64,000 nt of DNA from Akkermansia muciniphila (GTDB taxonomy: Bacteria; Verrucomicrobiota; Verrucomicrobiia; Verrucomicrobiales; Akkermansiaceae), in NCBI GenBank assembly GCA_947624785.1, contig CANQLV010000013.1, positions 17,791 through 81,790 of the forward strand. Direction: 5' to 3'. The stretch's first letter is position 1. Each line of letters opens with the position of its first letter. Positions 1 to 8,704 of this stretch are shown here, in pieces. Both the position numbers and the translations under genes were made by a program. Under the pieces are notes generated by a model, which ran no database searches, was not told where the DNA came from, and saw nothing but the letters and a program-made list of their open reading frames with translations.

Positions 1-56
1 CGTTTTTCCGCGCTTCCCCTTCCCTTCCATATCAAAAAGCAACCCGGTTTAACGGC

Positions 57-656
57 CTATGCCGGAACATGCCTGCCGGGCATTTCTTCCCGCGCCCGGC
101 GGGTCATGGCGGCAATCAGCTCCGTCTTTCCCTCCGTATAGGCGTCCCGGTTGAATTCGAACTTCTCTTTTAAAGAGCGTTTTAGGGCGGCGTACCTTTC
201 CGCCTCATCCGGATGCGCGGCCAGGTAATCCCGGAAGTATAATTCATCCCAATCCAGGCAGGGCCGCACATGCAGATGGAACGCCTGGCCCCGGAAGCCG
301 TCCGCGGCATAGCCCTTCACCAGAACCAGGCGCATCCGCGCTTCGTCCCGGTGCATTTCCCGGTAGCCGCACCTTTCCAGCAGCGGAAGCGCTTCAAGGA
401 CGAATGAATCGGGCCGCACTTCCAGCAGAATGTCAATGGTGGGTTTGGCCGCCAGGCCGGGAACGGACGTGCTCCCGAAGTGGGAAAGGCGGCCAATGCG
501 CGAGACGGGCACCACTGATTCCAGCATCTTTTTCTCCCTCCGGTAGATTTCCGCCCACTCCGGCCTGGAATCGCTCAAGATGACGGGAAACAAGCGCCAG
601 AGTTCTTCAAGGCTCATGGCGGACAGGGCGGCTTCATCCGAAACACGGCGGGACAT
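57..656 (-). CDS. GrpB family (UPF0157) nucleotidyltransferase-like protein
   Basis: A 199-residue cytosolic protein of the GrpB/UPF0157 family, which has a nucleotidyltransferase-like fold; the reaction in bacteria is not established. The sequence shows the family core around residues 55-80: 'RLSHFGSTSVPGLAAKPTID', followed by a conserved 'DILLEV' strand. The C-terminal half holds the 'FHLHV' and 'RDYLAAHPDEAERYAALK' segments usual for the family. Length is normal. A second in-frame ATG at residue 14 (MSLEELW) is an alternative start; neither has a strong ribosome binding site. It stands alone on the minus strand at the edge of the window, so its operon context is not visible. Family assignment is firm, function is not. 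Confidence 0.85.
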   Translation of the reverse strand: MSRRVSDEAALSAMSLEELWRLFPVILSDSRPEWAEIYRREKKMLESVVPVSRIGRLSHFGSTSVPGLAAKPTIDILLEVRPDSFVLEALPLLERCGYREMHRDEARMRLVLVKGYAADGFRGQAFHLHVRPCLDWDELYFRDYLAAHPDEAERYAALKRSLKEKFEFNRDAYTEGKTELIAAMTRRAREEMPGRHVPA

Positions 657-752
657 TCCCGGAAGATAAGGGAGACGGAGCCGTGAGTCAACCTCCCCGG
701 CGTTCCTGCCCCTCCTGTAGCCGGGGAACCGCGGCCCTTTTCCTCCCGTTCC

Positions 753-890
753 CTATTTTCTCCGTTTGCGGCGGCCCTGCGGACGGCAGCGCAGGGCCTG
801 GTACCCGGCCACGACAAAGGCGAAGGTGGTCACCGCCAGAAAGGAGCGGAACAGCCACGCCAGAAGTTCCCAGTAAATCTCCTGAGTCAT
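753..890 (-). CDS. 45-residue single-pass membrane protein (too short for ORF track)
   Basis: A short reading frame absent from the supplied track. It encodes 45 residues: a polar start (MTQEIYWELLAWLF), one hydrophobic helix at about residues 9-30 ('FLAVTTFAFVVAGYQAL') and a very basic tail (RPQGRRKRRK), the arrangement of a small N-out/C-in inner-membrane protein. Its ATG overlaps the TGA of the gene just upstream on the same strand (ATGA), which suggests translational coupling. I do not recognise a family. The coupling, hydrophobic segment and positive-inside tail argue that it is real rather than chance. Confidence 0.55.
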   Translation of the reverse strand: MTQEIYWELLAWLFRSFLAVTTFAFVVAGYQALRCRPQGRRKRRK

Positions 891-1099
891 GCGGAAGGTT
901 TTTTACCGGAGTCCGGGACGTTGCCCAGATCTTCCCGGAGACGTTTGACGGCACAGGCAATCAGGGTGGCTTTATCCAGCTGACAGCGTTCCACGTTCAG
1001 AGCGGCCGCTTCCGCATCCCGGAAGAAATGGACGGATAACGGCATTTTCCCCTTGATTTGAATTTTTTTCTGACTCTTTTTCTTATTTCCCGTCTTCAT
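887..1099 (-). CDS. Small RHH-like putative DNA-binding protein
   Basis: A 70-residue basic protein. The start codon is preceded by a good ribosome binding site (AGAAGGA at the right distance), uncommon in this window, which supports the call. After a lysine-rich start, residues 18-55 read as a short strand ('KMPLSVHFF') and two helices ending 'DKATLIACAVKRLREDL', the pattern of a ribbon-helix-helix domain; this is a judgement by eye. It is coupled to the 45-residue membrane protein downstream and divergent from the HTH gene at 1256, sharing a short intergenic region that contains an inverted repeat. Function unknown. Confidence 0.6.
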   Translation of the reverse strand: MKTGNKKKSQKKIQIKGKMPLSVHFFRDAEAAALNVERCQLDKATLIACAVKRLREDLGNVPDSGKKPSA

Positions 1100-1164
1100 A
1101 AAAATCCTTCTTTTGGTGCAATAAGGGCTTCAATAACCCGCTTACGATGCGATAATGCACCTGA

Positions 1165-1196
1165 AACGGTATTCCAGTCAACGAAAATATACCGTT
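1165..1196. promoter_or_regulatory. Inverted repeat in divergent intergenic region, candidate operator
   Basis: Perfect 8-bp arms AACGGTAT and ATACCGTT are separated by 16 bp, in the short gap between the minus-strand RHH-like gene and the plus-strand HTH gene. The place and symmetry suit autoregulation by one of the two proteins. Seen directly; the role is inferred. Confidence 0.4.
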
Positions 1197-1255
1197 AAAA
1201 TGATATTATGCAAAAAAGGTTGAAAAATCGCACCATTTTCGTTACAAAGAGATGC

Positions 1256-1756
1256 ATGAGTGAGAATCAGGATGAACTCAAAGTGCAGATCAAGGCATGG
1301 CTGAAACAGCAGAACATTTCCCGCAACGCATTTGCGGAGGAATGCTTCGTGTCTCCCAATACGGTCCGCAACTGGCTTGCCAAGGTAGCCATTCCCAAAG
1401 ACAAGGAAGCTCTCATCCGGCTCATGATGGAAAAGACGGAAAGGGAGAAAAAACTGAAGGAGGCGGCAAGAGCCCATTGGAAACCCTTCGCCGTCATGCT
1501 GAGCGCCGAGGATTACAAACTTATCGAAGAAGCCGCCAGAAGAGACAACATGACGGTGGAGGAATGGGCGGAAGCCACCCTGATCAAGGACGCCCAGAAG
1601 AGGATGAAGAATTATTACGACGACGAAAGCAGCCTCCCGAACGACATCCCTCTGGCAGCGGAAATTCCGGAGGAGTACGGCGCTCCCAGGCCTTCCTCCT
1701 CTTCCAGTTCTTCTCCCTCCGAACCTTCTCCTCCCCGCCGCAGGCCGCGGCAATAA
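1256..1756 (+). CDS. HTH regulator with second RHH-like domain
   Basis: About 166 residues if translation begins at MSENQDEL; the tracked ORF starts 16 codons earlier at 1208, but the nearer ATG has an AAAGAG-like site. Residues 8-50 form a helix-turn-helix ('RNAFAEECFVSPNTVRNWL') like XRE/phage repressor types. Residues 80-120 ('KPFAVMLSAEDYKLIEEAAR ...') look like a strand-helix-helix unit of RHH or antitoxin type. The tail is serine/proline-rich and ends in a basic patch (RRRPRQ), probably disordered. It may control itself and the divergent two-gene unit through the inverted repeat at 1165-1196. A stable terminator follows. The exact regulated function is unknown. Confidence 0.75.
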   Translation: MSENQDELKVQIKAWLKQQNISRNAFAEECFVSPNTVRNWLAKVAIPKDKEALIRLMMEKTEREKKLKEAARAHWKPFAVMLSAEDYKLIEEAARRDNMTVEEWAEATLIKDAQKRMKNYYDDESSLPNDIPLAAEIPEEYGAPRPSSSSSSSPSEPSPPRRRPRQ

Positions 1757-1822
1757 ACCATGGCGGATATGGCAGGCGCGCCCGTGCAGAAACGCCGCCG
1801 CCCGCGAATTCCCCCTTTGGCT

Positions 1823-1858
1823 GAAAACCCCCGGCTCCCTGCGGTTCCGGGGGTTTTT
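1823..1858 (+). terminator. Rho-independent terminator
   Basis: A stem of AAACCCCCGG pairing with CCGGGGGTTT across a short loop, followed by a T-run, about 65 bp after the HTH gene. The stretch from here to 2045 holds no gene I can support. Confidence 0.75.
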
Positions 1859-2045
1859 CCTGCCAAGGCATCGGGAACGGCGCAAACACTTGCGGCAGCC
1901 GGAACCGGGATGAGCTTCCGCAAACGATTGAAATCACGCGTGACCAGCGGGCACGCTGGGGATATTAGCTGCCGCAGGGGCTTGCCCGCTCCAGTCCGCT
2001 CTTTTTTCTTGCCTGACGAGCTCAAGGAGTTCTATCATATTGACC

Positions 2046-3619
2046 ATGAGTCAACTACTCTGCCTATTGTTCATTTCCGCCTTCTGGCTCCCGCTTTCCG
2101 CCCGTGCGGAGGCGGCTCCGCCGGCCGTTCCCTCCATTGCCGTCAGGATGGTGCATCCGGACAGCCTGGAGCTGGACCGGGAAGGGAAACCGGTTCCGGA
2201 AGGATACACGCCTTATGTGTATGAATTCCGGGACCGCCACGGAAAAATGCATCGGGAACGGCTGTTTCTGAAAGACGAACCCGTCATTACGGAAACGGAG
2301 GTGGAACGTGCAGGCGTCGATCCGGGCACGCCGGGGCATCTTAACATCACCCTGAACACGCCGGGAGGGAGGGCCATGAAAACGGCTACATCCGCCATGA
2401 GGCTGGGACATGACAGGCTGGCTGTCGTCGTTCAGGGAAAAGTCAATTCGGCCCCGGTGGTTCAGGCCATTCTTTCCAATACCTTCGTCATCTCCGGACT
2501 GGACAAGGCGAATGAAGCTGAAAACCTGGCGGAATTGCTCAACCGCAGGGCTGCCGCCGGAAAGGTAGCTTCCTTTACTCCCCGTGACCTGGCCCTGTAC
2601 GCCGTTCATCCGGACAGTGACCGGCTGGTGAAGGAAGGGACGCTTTCCGTACCGGGCTACCGGCTCTGGAGCCGCCCGGGCGCGGGGGAAAGAAAAAACG
2701 CGGAGAAGGAATACCTGTTTTTGGGGAACGCTCCCATCGTCACCGGGGATTACGCCCGGTCCGCACGCCCTAATCTGGATTATCCGGGGCATCTGGACAT
2801 CGTTTGGAATGAAGAAGCGTACAGGAACCTGGAACAGGCCTGCGCCGCCCTCCGGCCCGGCAAGGACAGAATGGCCGTGCCATCCTGTCCACGCCCGTAT
2901 TCCATAAAATGCCTTCCCACGCCACCCTCATTCCCGTGCCGGATGATGACCGCCGGCTGGATGATCTCTGCACGGCCATCAATACCCAGATTCCGCCGCT
3001 CACGGAACAGCAGCAGAGGAAGGCGAAAGAGGAGCTGGCCGTTTATCCCGTGCATCCCCGCAGCACGGAGCTGGAACAGCGGTTCCTCCCGGAACTCCGG
3101 CAGGGGAAAACCATTCACCTGAAAAGCGGGTTCCGCTCCGTCCCCTACACCCGCCCTGATTTCCCGGAGCCTGTTCCATCCTGGGCCTTCATCCGGACGG
3201 AATCCCTGATCGGCCCGGAGGATGTCCGGCACGCGGCACGGGAGCAGGACGGCACGATTGTGTACAGCCTGCTGCCCCAGGCCTGGAAGAAGCTGCGTTC
3301 CTTCATGGACGGAAGCCCGGAAGGAACAGTAGCTGTGGCGATCGTCTTCCAGGGGAAGGTTTACCAGCTGTTCAAGATCAGAGACAGGTTGCTGCAGATG
3401 TGGAGAATCCCCGTGATTACAACCATTCAGCCCATTTCCGCCATTTACATCCTCACCCCGGAGGAGGAACGGCGCATGCACCGGGAATTCCTTTATTACG
3501 TCTTCAGGGACATGCTGTTCCCCGTCAGCCCGTGGTTCTTTAAAAACTGCGTTCCTTTCCGTACGCTGGGTGAACGGAAGCCTTTTTTAATGATTGATTC
3601 CGGCCTGGAGCGCCCCTGA
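2046..3619 (+). pseudogene. Secreted SecD P1-head repeat protein, broken by a 1-base frameshift
   Basis: Two ORFs in different frames (ending 3122 and starting 2909 in the track) join into one protein of about 524 residues. It has a signal peptide (LLCLLFISAFWLPLSARA) and three related repeats of about 150 residues. Each begins with a 'AVHPDS' or 'PVHPRS' strand. The first contains 'GHDRLAVVVQGKVNSAPVV', very like the P1-head region of SecD ('rlAIVLDGKVxSAPVV'). The second repeat runs into the wrong frame after 'GKDRMAV' near base 2880; adding one base restores 'ILSTPVF' and the rest of the repeat. So this is either a disrupted gene or an assembly error. No transmembrane export domains are present, so it is not SecD itself. 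The first start could be TTG at 2040; ATG at 2046 is preferred. Confidence 0.75.
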
Positions 3620-3667
3620 TTTTTTTGCTCGAACCGGGGGCGGCGCTCCGCTATATTGCCTCCCGTT

Positions 3668-5314
3668 ATGGCAACACCGGATTTTCATTACCAGGATCCT
3701 TTTCCCATTGAAAAGGACGACACCCAGTACCGCCTCATCACGTCCGACTACGTGAGCGTGGGGGACTTTGAAGGACACCCCATGCTGAAGGTGGAACCGG
3801 AGGGCCTGCGCCTGCTGGCCGCGGAAGCCTTCCATGACGTGGCCTTTTTCCTGCGCCCCGCCCACCTGAAGCAGGTGGCCGCCATTCTGGACGATCCGGA
3901 AGCCAGCGCCAATGACAAGAGCGTGGCCCTGACGATGCTCCGCAACGCGGAGGTGGCCTCCGCCGGAATCCTGCCGTTCTGCCAGGACACGGGCACCGCC
4001 ACCATCGTGGGCAAGAAGGGCCAGCAGGTCTGGACCGGCTGCGATGACTGCGAACAGCTTTCCCACGGCGTTTACGACGCCTACACCCAGAACAACCTGC
4101 GCTATTCCCAGACCGTGGCGCTGGACATGTATACGGAGAAGAACACCGGCACCAACCTTCCCGCCCAGATTGACATTGAAGCCGTGGAAGGCATGAAGTA
4201 CTCCTTCCTCTTCGTCGCCAAGGGCGGCGGCTCCGCCAACAAGACCTACCTTTACCAGGAAACGAAGGCCCTGCTGAACCCGGCCACGCTGAAGAAGTTC
4301 CTGGTGGAGAAGATGAGCACCCTGGGCACGGCGGCCTGCCCGCCCTATCACATCGCCTTCGTCATCGGCGGCACCTCCGCGGAAAAGTGCCTGAAAACCG
4401 TGAAGATGGCCTCCACGAAGTATTACGACAACCTGCCGACCACGGGCAACGAGTACGGACGCGCCTTCCGCGACCTGGAGCTGGAAAAGGAATTGCATGA
4501 AGAAGCGTGCAAGCTGGGCCTGGGCGCCCAGTTCGGCGGCAAGTGGTACGCGCTGGACGTGCGCGTCATCCGCCTGCCCCGCCACGGAGCCTCCTGCCCG
4601 GTGGGCCTGGGCGTCTCCTGCTCCGCGGACCGCAACGCGAAGGCCAAGATCACGCCGGAAGGCATTTTCATTGAACAGCTGGAAACCAACCCCGGCCAGT
4701 ACATTCCGGAAGCCCTGCGCATGACCTCCAGCGAGGCCGTCTCCATTGACCTGAACCGCCCGATGAAGGAAGTGCTGGCGGAACTGAGCAAGTACCCCGT
4801 CACCACGCGCCTGAGCCTGAACGGCACCATCATCGTGGCTCGGGACATCGCCCACGCCAAGCTGAAGGAACGCCTGGAAAAGGGTGAAGGCATGCCCCAG
4901 TACATGAAGGACCATCCCGTGTACTACGCCGGTCCGGCCAAGACCCCGGAAGGGTATCCCTCCGGCTCCTTCGGCCCCACCACGGCGGGGCGCATGGATT
5001 CCTACGTGGACCTGTTCCAGGAAAACGGCGGCTCCATGATCATGATCGCCAAGGGCAACCGCAGCCAGCAGGTGACGGACGCCTGCCGGAAGCACGGCGG
5101 CTTTTACCTGGGCTCCATCGGCGGCCCCGCCGCCATCCTGGCCAAGAATAACATCAGGAAGGTGGAACTGCTGGAATACCCGGAACTGGGCATGGAAGCC
5201 ATCTGGAAGATTGAGGTGGAGGACTTCCCCGCCTTCATTCTGGTGGACGACAAGGGCAACGATTTCTTCGCGAAGATCCGCGAAGGCTGGGCCTGCGCCG
5301 GCTGCGCCCATTAA
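3668..5314 (+). CDS. fumA: Class I fumarate hydratase (iron-sulfur type)
   Basis: A homodimeric, oxygen-sensitive [4Fe-4S] fumarase interconverting fumarate and malate in the cytosol. The 548-residue length and single-chain order of alpha and beta parts match FumA/FumB. Visible marks are '[17 protein letters not shown]' with a cluster cysteine at residue 105, '[10 protein letters not shown]', '[20 protein letters not shown]' and C-terminal '[16 protein letters not shown]' and '[12 protein letters not shown]'. The tracked start is a TTG at 3656; the ATG at 3668 is more natural. It stands alone between terminators, so it is likely a single-gene transcript. In a strict or near-strict anaerobe it would serve reductive or oxidative branches of the incomplete TCA cycle. 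Assignment is firm; the choice of the fumA symbol over fumB is nominal. Confidence 0.96.
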   Translation: MATPDFHYQDPFPIEKDDTQYRLITSDYVSVGDFEGHPMLKVEPEGLRLLAAEAFHDVAFFLRPAHLKQVAAILDDPEASANDKSVALTMLRNAEVASAGILPFCQDTGTATIVGKKGQQVWTGCDDCEQLSHGVYDAYTQNNLRYSQTVALDMYTEKNTGTNLPAQIDIEAVEGMKYSFLFVAKGGGSANKTYLYQETKALLNPATLKKFLVEKMSTLGTAACPPYHIAFVIGGTSAEKCLKTVKMASTKYYDNLPTTGNEYGRAFRDLELEKELHEEACKLGLGAQFGGKWYALDVRVIRLPRHGASCPVGLGVSCSADRNAKAKITPEGIFIEQLETNPGQYIPEALRMTSSEAVSIDLNRPMKEVLAELSKYPVTTRLSLNGTIIVARDIAHAKLKERLEKGEGMPQYMKDHPVYYAGPAKTPEGYPSGSFGPTTAGRMDSYVDLFQENGGSMIMIAKGNRSQQVTDACRKHGGFYLGSIGGPAAILAKNNIRKVELLEYPELGMEAIWKIEVEDFPAFILVDDKGNDFFAKIREGWACAGCAH

Positions 5315-5343
5315 GCCGCCCGGACAGAGCGCCTGATTTTTAC

Positions 5344-5380
5344 CCCTGTTCCGCCATGCCGCGCGGAACAGGGATTTTTT
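5344..5380 (+). terminator. Rho-independent terminator after fumarase
   Basis: CCCTGTTCCGC pairs with GCGGAACAGGG around a short loop, followed by ATTTTTT, about 30 bp after the fumarase stop codon. Confidence 0.85.
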
Positions 5381-5601
5381 ACGGTCCTTTACGGGAAAAC
5401 CCGTTTTATCTCCCCTCCTTTTTCCCTTGAGCTTTTGGATAGATTCTTCCGAATATCCCCGGCACGCTGTTTCAAGCATTCATTAAATCCGGAAGGAGGA
5501 AGAAGCGCAGATATAAATAGGTGGAATCCCCCACCCGTTACAGGCAGGATTTCCATCCTTCAAAAAACCGTTTGTAGGGCATTTTCCGGAGGTTTTCCCT
5601 C

Positions 5602-5629
5602 TTGACTATTTATGGAATTTTTCCATAGT
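5602..5629 (+). promoter_or_regulatory. Promoter with palindrome between -35 and -10
   Basis: TTGACT (5602-5607) and CATAGT (5624-5629) are 16 bp apart. The spacer and -10 contain a perfect palindrome TATGGAA-TTT-TTCCATA (5611-5627), so a repressor bound there would block polymerase. No ORF follows; a terminator lies about 45 bp after the expected start point. Confidence 0.4.
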
Positions 5630-5636
5630 AGTCCCA

Positions 5637-5706
5637 GTTAGTATCATACAGATTACATCAACCTCTAATAAATCGCCCCGTCCTGCTGACACAGGACGGG
5701 GCTTTT
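5637..5706 (+). ncRNA. Candidate small RNA ending in strong terminator
   Basis: The stretch between the promoter-like sequence and a strong hairpin (GCCCCGTCCTG/CAGGACGGGGC, 5675-5702, then TTTT) has no ATG and no coding pattern, so a transcript of about 70 nt would be non-coding. The hairpin could also end transcription from the minus-strand membrane-protein gene at 5932, which weakens the case. The rest of 5381-5931 holds no gene I can support. Confidence 0.35.
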
Positions 5707-5931
5707 CATCAGCTGAACATTAGAGCCTTCCCGTCCTTCCGCTCCATTCTCCCATGCCCGGGGCGGGCGTTTCAGGGAAAGAACGGCAATAGAGCACGTC
5801 CTTTCCAACAACTCCGGAGATGGCCGCCAGGCTGGCAGAGCAACGCGGTTCCCCCATCGCAGCAGGCGCCACGGAAAAGCCCCCGTCCACGGGAAGGCCA
5901 GGGACCACGCCGGATACACAGTGCGCCCGCT

Positions 5932-6468
5932 TCACGCAAGCAGGGAATAAAGCAGCATCAGCGCCAGATTGGCCGCGGCGGCCAGCAGCAGCCCGCCCGG
6001 CTTCAAATACCGCGCTTTTCCCAGGAAAACCGCCAGCACCGTGAAGACGGCATACAGGGATATCCACATCAGAAAGAATTCCGTCAGATTCCTTCCATTC
6101 CCGAGATTGTCCAGGGGCATTTTCCGGCCGGAAAAGAGGAGGGGCAACGCCGGAAGCACGGCATAAACGGCATATACCCAGTTCCTCACCTCCGGCCTGA
6201 AGACGACCGCCAGCGGGTCCCGGCCAAAGAGGATGTTCCGGGAATGGACGCTCTGCACCTTTTCCTTCCGCAGGGCGAAGGGGAGATAGAGGAGAAGAAG
6301 CATCGGCAGCAGAACAGGCCAGGCGTACCAGACCGTGGCCGCCCCCAGCATGAAGACGAAGAAGGCGGTAAAAATGATGGGAATGCCCGCCATGAGCAGG
6401 AAAAGGAGGCTTGTCCTGCGATCCGATTTTTCCCCCATTTTCAGGAAGGACCATGAGAGGAAGGCCAT
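5932..6468 (-). CDS. Four-helix integral membrane protein, unknown function
   Basis: A 178-residue protein with four hydrophobic segments, at about residues 21-42, 44-66, 99-112 and 130-178 (the last probably two helices: 'FFLMWISLYAVFTVLAVFL' and 'LLLAAAANLALMLLYSLLA'). Charged connecting loops include 'LRKEKVQSVHSRNILFG'. I do not recognise a family and see no catalytic motif. An alternative start is Met11 (6438), which would begin MGEKSDRR. It is divergent from the pterin-synthase homologue at 6642 and appears monocistronic. A transporter accessory or stress membrane protein is possible; I do not assign a role. Confidence 0.75.
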   Translation of the reverse strand: MAFLSWSFLKMGEKSDRRTSLLFLLMAGIPIIFTAFFVFMLGAATVWYAWPVLLPMLLLLYLPFALRKEKVQSVHSRNILFGRDPLAVVFRPEVRNWVYAVYAVLPALPLLFSGRKMPLDNLGNGRNLTEFFLMWISLYAVFTVLAVFLGKARYLKPGGLLLAAAANLALMLLYSLLA

Positions 6469-6641
6469 AGGGTAAGAGGTTGGTTTTCCGAAGGTTGCCA
6501 GAAATCACAGCCGCCCGCAAGGAAAAGCCGCCCACGTCCGGCAGAATCCGCGACGAACCCCGTTCCGCACGCAGAAAGCCGGACCGCAGGCAGACTCTGA
6601 TTGGGATTGCCCCCCGCGCCTTCCCACGCTATCCTGCCTTC

Positions 6642-7094
6642 ATGGCCTACCGAATCTGCAAATCCATTGAACTGGAAAGCGGGCACCTTCTGTCCAAGCA
6701 CCCCGGCAACTGCAAATTCCCCCATGGCCACACGCGCTCCGTGGAGATGGTGTTCCGGGCGGATACGCTGGACGCCAACGATATGGTGGTGGATTTCAAG
6801 GCCGTCAAGCAGATGATGGGGGATTTTCTGCAGCAGTTTGACCATTCCCTGTGCGTGAATACGGAAGACCCCAATTACGCCGCCTTCGTGGCCGCGTACG
6901 GAGAGCGCATCATCCCGTTTGACCGGGAGGACCCCACCAGCGAGGTAATGGCCCGCACCATTTTCAACTTCGCCCGGCATGCGCTGGAAAAGGCCAGGGA
7001 AGGTTCCGGAGAATATCCCGTGCGGGACTGCGTCACCCTGGAACGCGTGCGCGTGTGGGAGACCAGCAGTTCCTGGGCGGAATACGGGGAATAA
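6642..7094 (+). CDS. queD: 6-pyruvoyl-tetrahydropterin synthase / QueD family protein
   Basis: A 150-residue T-fold enzyme acting on 7,8-dihydroneopterin triphosphate. In bacteria most members are QueD, making 6-carboxy-tetrahydropterin for queuosine and other 7-deazaguanines. Zinc-binding histidines are visible at 'ELESGHLLSKH' and 'KFPHGHTRSVEM', and the 'FDHSLCVN' segment carries the catalytic Asp-His region. 'VTLERVRVWETSSSWAEY' is the usual C-terminal glutamate motif. The tracked ORF starts 54 codons upstream, but that extension is basic, low in family similarity and overlaps the divergent promoter region, so ATG 6642 is chosen. No queC/queE neighbours are seen here. The family is certain; QueD versus a pterin-making role is less so. 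Confidence 0.88.
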   Translation: MAYRICKSIELESGHLLSKHPGNCKFPHGHTRSVEMVFRADTLDANDMVVDFKAVKQMMGDFLQQFDHSLCVNTEDPNYAAFVAAYGERIIPFDREDPTSEVMARTIFNFARHALEKAREGSGEYPVRDCVTLERVRVWETSSSWAEYGE

Positions 7095-7152
7095 AAGCGC
7101 AGGCCATTCCTCCGGTCCCGCGGTCCGCCGGCAATGCCGTTTCAACCGCATT

Positions 7153-7560
7153 TCACGGTTTGCCCTTCAGGTCGGTTACCCTGCGGACAGGCAGTTCCCA
7201 GGGGAATTCAACCAGGTAAAAATCCGCGCTTCCGGGCCATGTGCGGACGGCGTTTTCTTCCACGACGGGATGGCCGCCCTTCCGGCAGATCAGGACGCAG
7301 ACCGTATCCTTCAAGGCAAAGGTCATTTTCCCCACCGTACGGACGCTTCCCTCTTCCACGCAGGCGGGGAAAGGTATTTGTCCGGATTTCCCAGGCCCCC
7401 AGTCCTTTTCAATGGGAGCCAGAAGGTAAAGGTGTCCTGTATCACGCCGTTCCTGCGGCTCGGCAGGCTCAAGGGAATGCCTCCGTCCGGCAGTTTGACG
7501 CCCTTCCAGTTCCTCCCATGTTTTGCAGAAACCCGGTTGCCGGGCAATTCCCCCGGATAG
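7153..7560 (-). pseudogene. Possible gene remnant without a clear start
   Basis: The minus strand is open from before 7560 to a TGA at 7153 and reads as a plausible protein, with a C-terminal part 'VGKMTFALKDTVCVLIC ... ADFYLVEFPWELPV' having alternating strand-like residues. Upstream in frame I find no ATG and the reading runs back into the tail of the DUF3313 gene. The tracked 68-residue version starts at a GTG inside it. This may be the 3' end of a gene truncated at its front, or a chance ORF. No family recognised. Confidence 0.3.
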
Positions 7561-7580
7561 CGCCCGTGGAGGCTTATCCC

Positions 7581-8339
7581 TTAAAAGGGGTTGAAGGAGA
7601 TCATGCGCTTCTGCGTCCTGTGCCCGTACGTGGAAGAATACACATCAGTAATTTCACGGGCCCATTCGTCAATGGTGCGCTGGTGGTGGGCGTATTTTTT
7701 AAAGTCCTTGGTATCCACGCCCAGCAGGGCGCTGTGGTCTTCTTCATAGTCCGCAAATTCGGAGACGATGCGGCCGTTTTCATCCCGCAGGCGTCCCGCC
7801 ATGGCGATGTGGCCCTTCTTGATGAACCGCTTGACCAGGCCGCCCCCCTTGATGCCGCTCAACGCCGTGACAAAAATGCCGGCTTTGGCGTTCGTGGGCG
7901 TGATGGAGATGATGGCGAGCTCCAGCGTATAGGCCCCCCTGGTTCCCGGAGGCACCATCTCAAAGTGCGGATTTTCAGCAACTTCCTTTTCCATGCTGGC
8001 CGTGACGCTCTTCCGGAAGTATTCCGCCAGACTGTGCAGGGCATCAAATCCTTCCGCGGTATCCGGCCTCACATCCATGTGCACCGTATCCACCGGAACG
8101 ACGGCCATCAGGACTTTTTTGCCGTCCACGCCGTTTACCTTGTCATTCCAGATTTTTTTATCATCAGCATTCCAGTAGGCGTCAAACGGGATATGGGAGT
8201 CGCAATTTTTTATCTGATGAGCCACAAAGCCCGTCCGGGGCACATGCTTGAAGTTATTGGAGCAAGCCACTACCGCCATGCCGCCAAGCAGCACGAGCGC
8301 CATCAGGGAAGCGAGGAACAGGAACCGGTGTTTCTTCAT
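7581..8339 (-). CDS. DUF3313-like lipoprotein
   Basis: A 252-residue exported lipoprotein. The start at MKKHRFLF gives a textbook lipoprotein signal: basic end, hydrophobic core and lipobox 'VVAC' with the cysteine at about residue 26. The mature part ('VLMAVVPVDTVHMDV', 'EMVPPGTRGAYTLELAIISI', 'GHIAMAGRLRDENGRIVSEF') matches the general plan of DUF3313 outer-membrane-associated lipoproteins of unknown function. The tracked ORF begins 11 codons earlier, but a consensus-like promoter overlaps those codons, so they cannot be translated from that transcript. No operon partners. Confidence 0.8.
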   Translation of the reverse strand: MKKHRFLFLASLMALVLLGGMAVVACSNNFKHVPRTGFVAHQIKNCDSHIPFDAYWNADDKKIWNDKVNGVDGKKVLMAVVPVDTVHMDVRPDTAEGFDALHSLAEYFRKSVTASMEKEVAENPHFEMVPPGTRGAYTLELAIISITPTNAKAGIFVTALSGIKGGGLVKRFIKKGHIAMAGRLRDENGRIVSEFADYEEDHSALLGVDTKDFKKYAHHQRTIDEWAREITDVYSSTYGHRTQKRMISFNPF

Positions 8340-8363
8340 AAACAGGCAATCAGCTAGAATCAT

Positions 8364-8392
8364 TTCATACATGACCGGGCATCCGCTGTCAA
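8364..8392 (-). promoter_or_regulatory. Sigma-70-type promoter for the DUF3313 lipoprotein
   Basis: On the minus strand, TTGACA (8392-8387) and TATGAA (8369-8364) are separated by exactly 17 bp, 25 bp before the ATG at 8339. It fixes the start codon of the lipoprotein gene. From 8393 to 8704 I see no supportable gene. Confidence 0.65.
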
Positions 8393-8704
8393 TAAAACCC
8401 AGGAAACAAACCGCTCAAGACCGGAAAAGGGACGCCTTCCTTGTTGAGGCGGCAGGAGTGGGAGCGAAGATTTCCGGCATCCACCGGCCAGGAAGAACGG
8501 GAACGGAAGGAATTTTCCCCTCACTGCATCCGGAAATATCCCGGCAGGGGTGTTGACAAGGGTGGAAATTTTTTATCGGAAGCGCACGGGAGAAGGCACG
8601 GTTTTCCAGCATGTTTTCCCTGTTACCGTCCGGAGTGCCGCAAGGAAAAGGCGCGGCAGGTTTATGAAAATTCCTTTTTAAAGAACGGCCACCCGGGAGA
8701 GTCC

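Noticed and set aside
1760-2224. 154-residue plus ORF after the HTH gene
   Set aside because: Runs through a terminator and into the SecD-like gene in another frame; composition is arginine/proline-rich noise.
3587-5479. 630-residue minus-strand ORF opposite fumarase
   Set aside because: Shadow of the high-GC fumarase gene: low-complexity, Gly/Ala/His/Val-rich and without family features.
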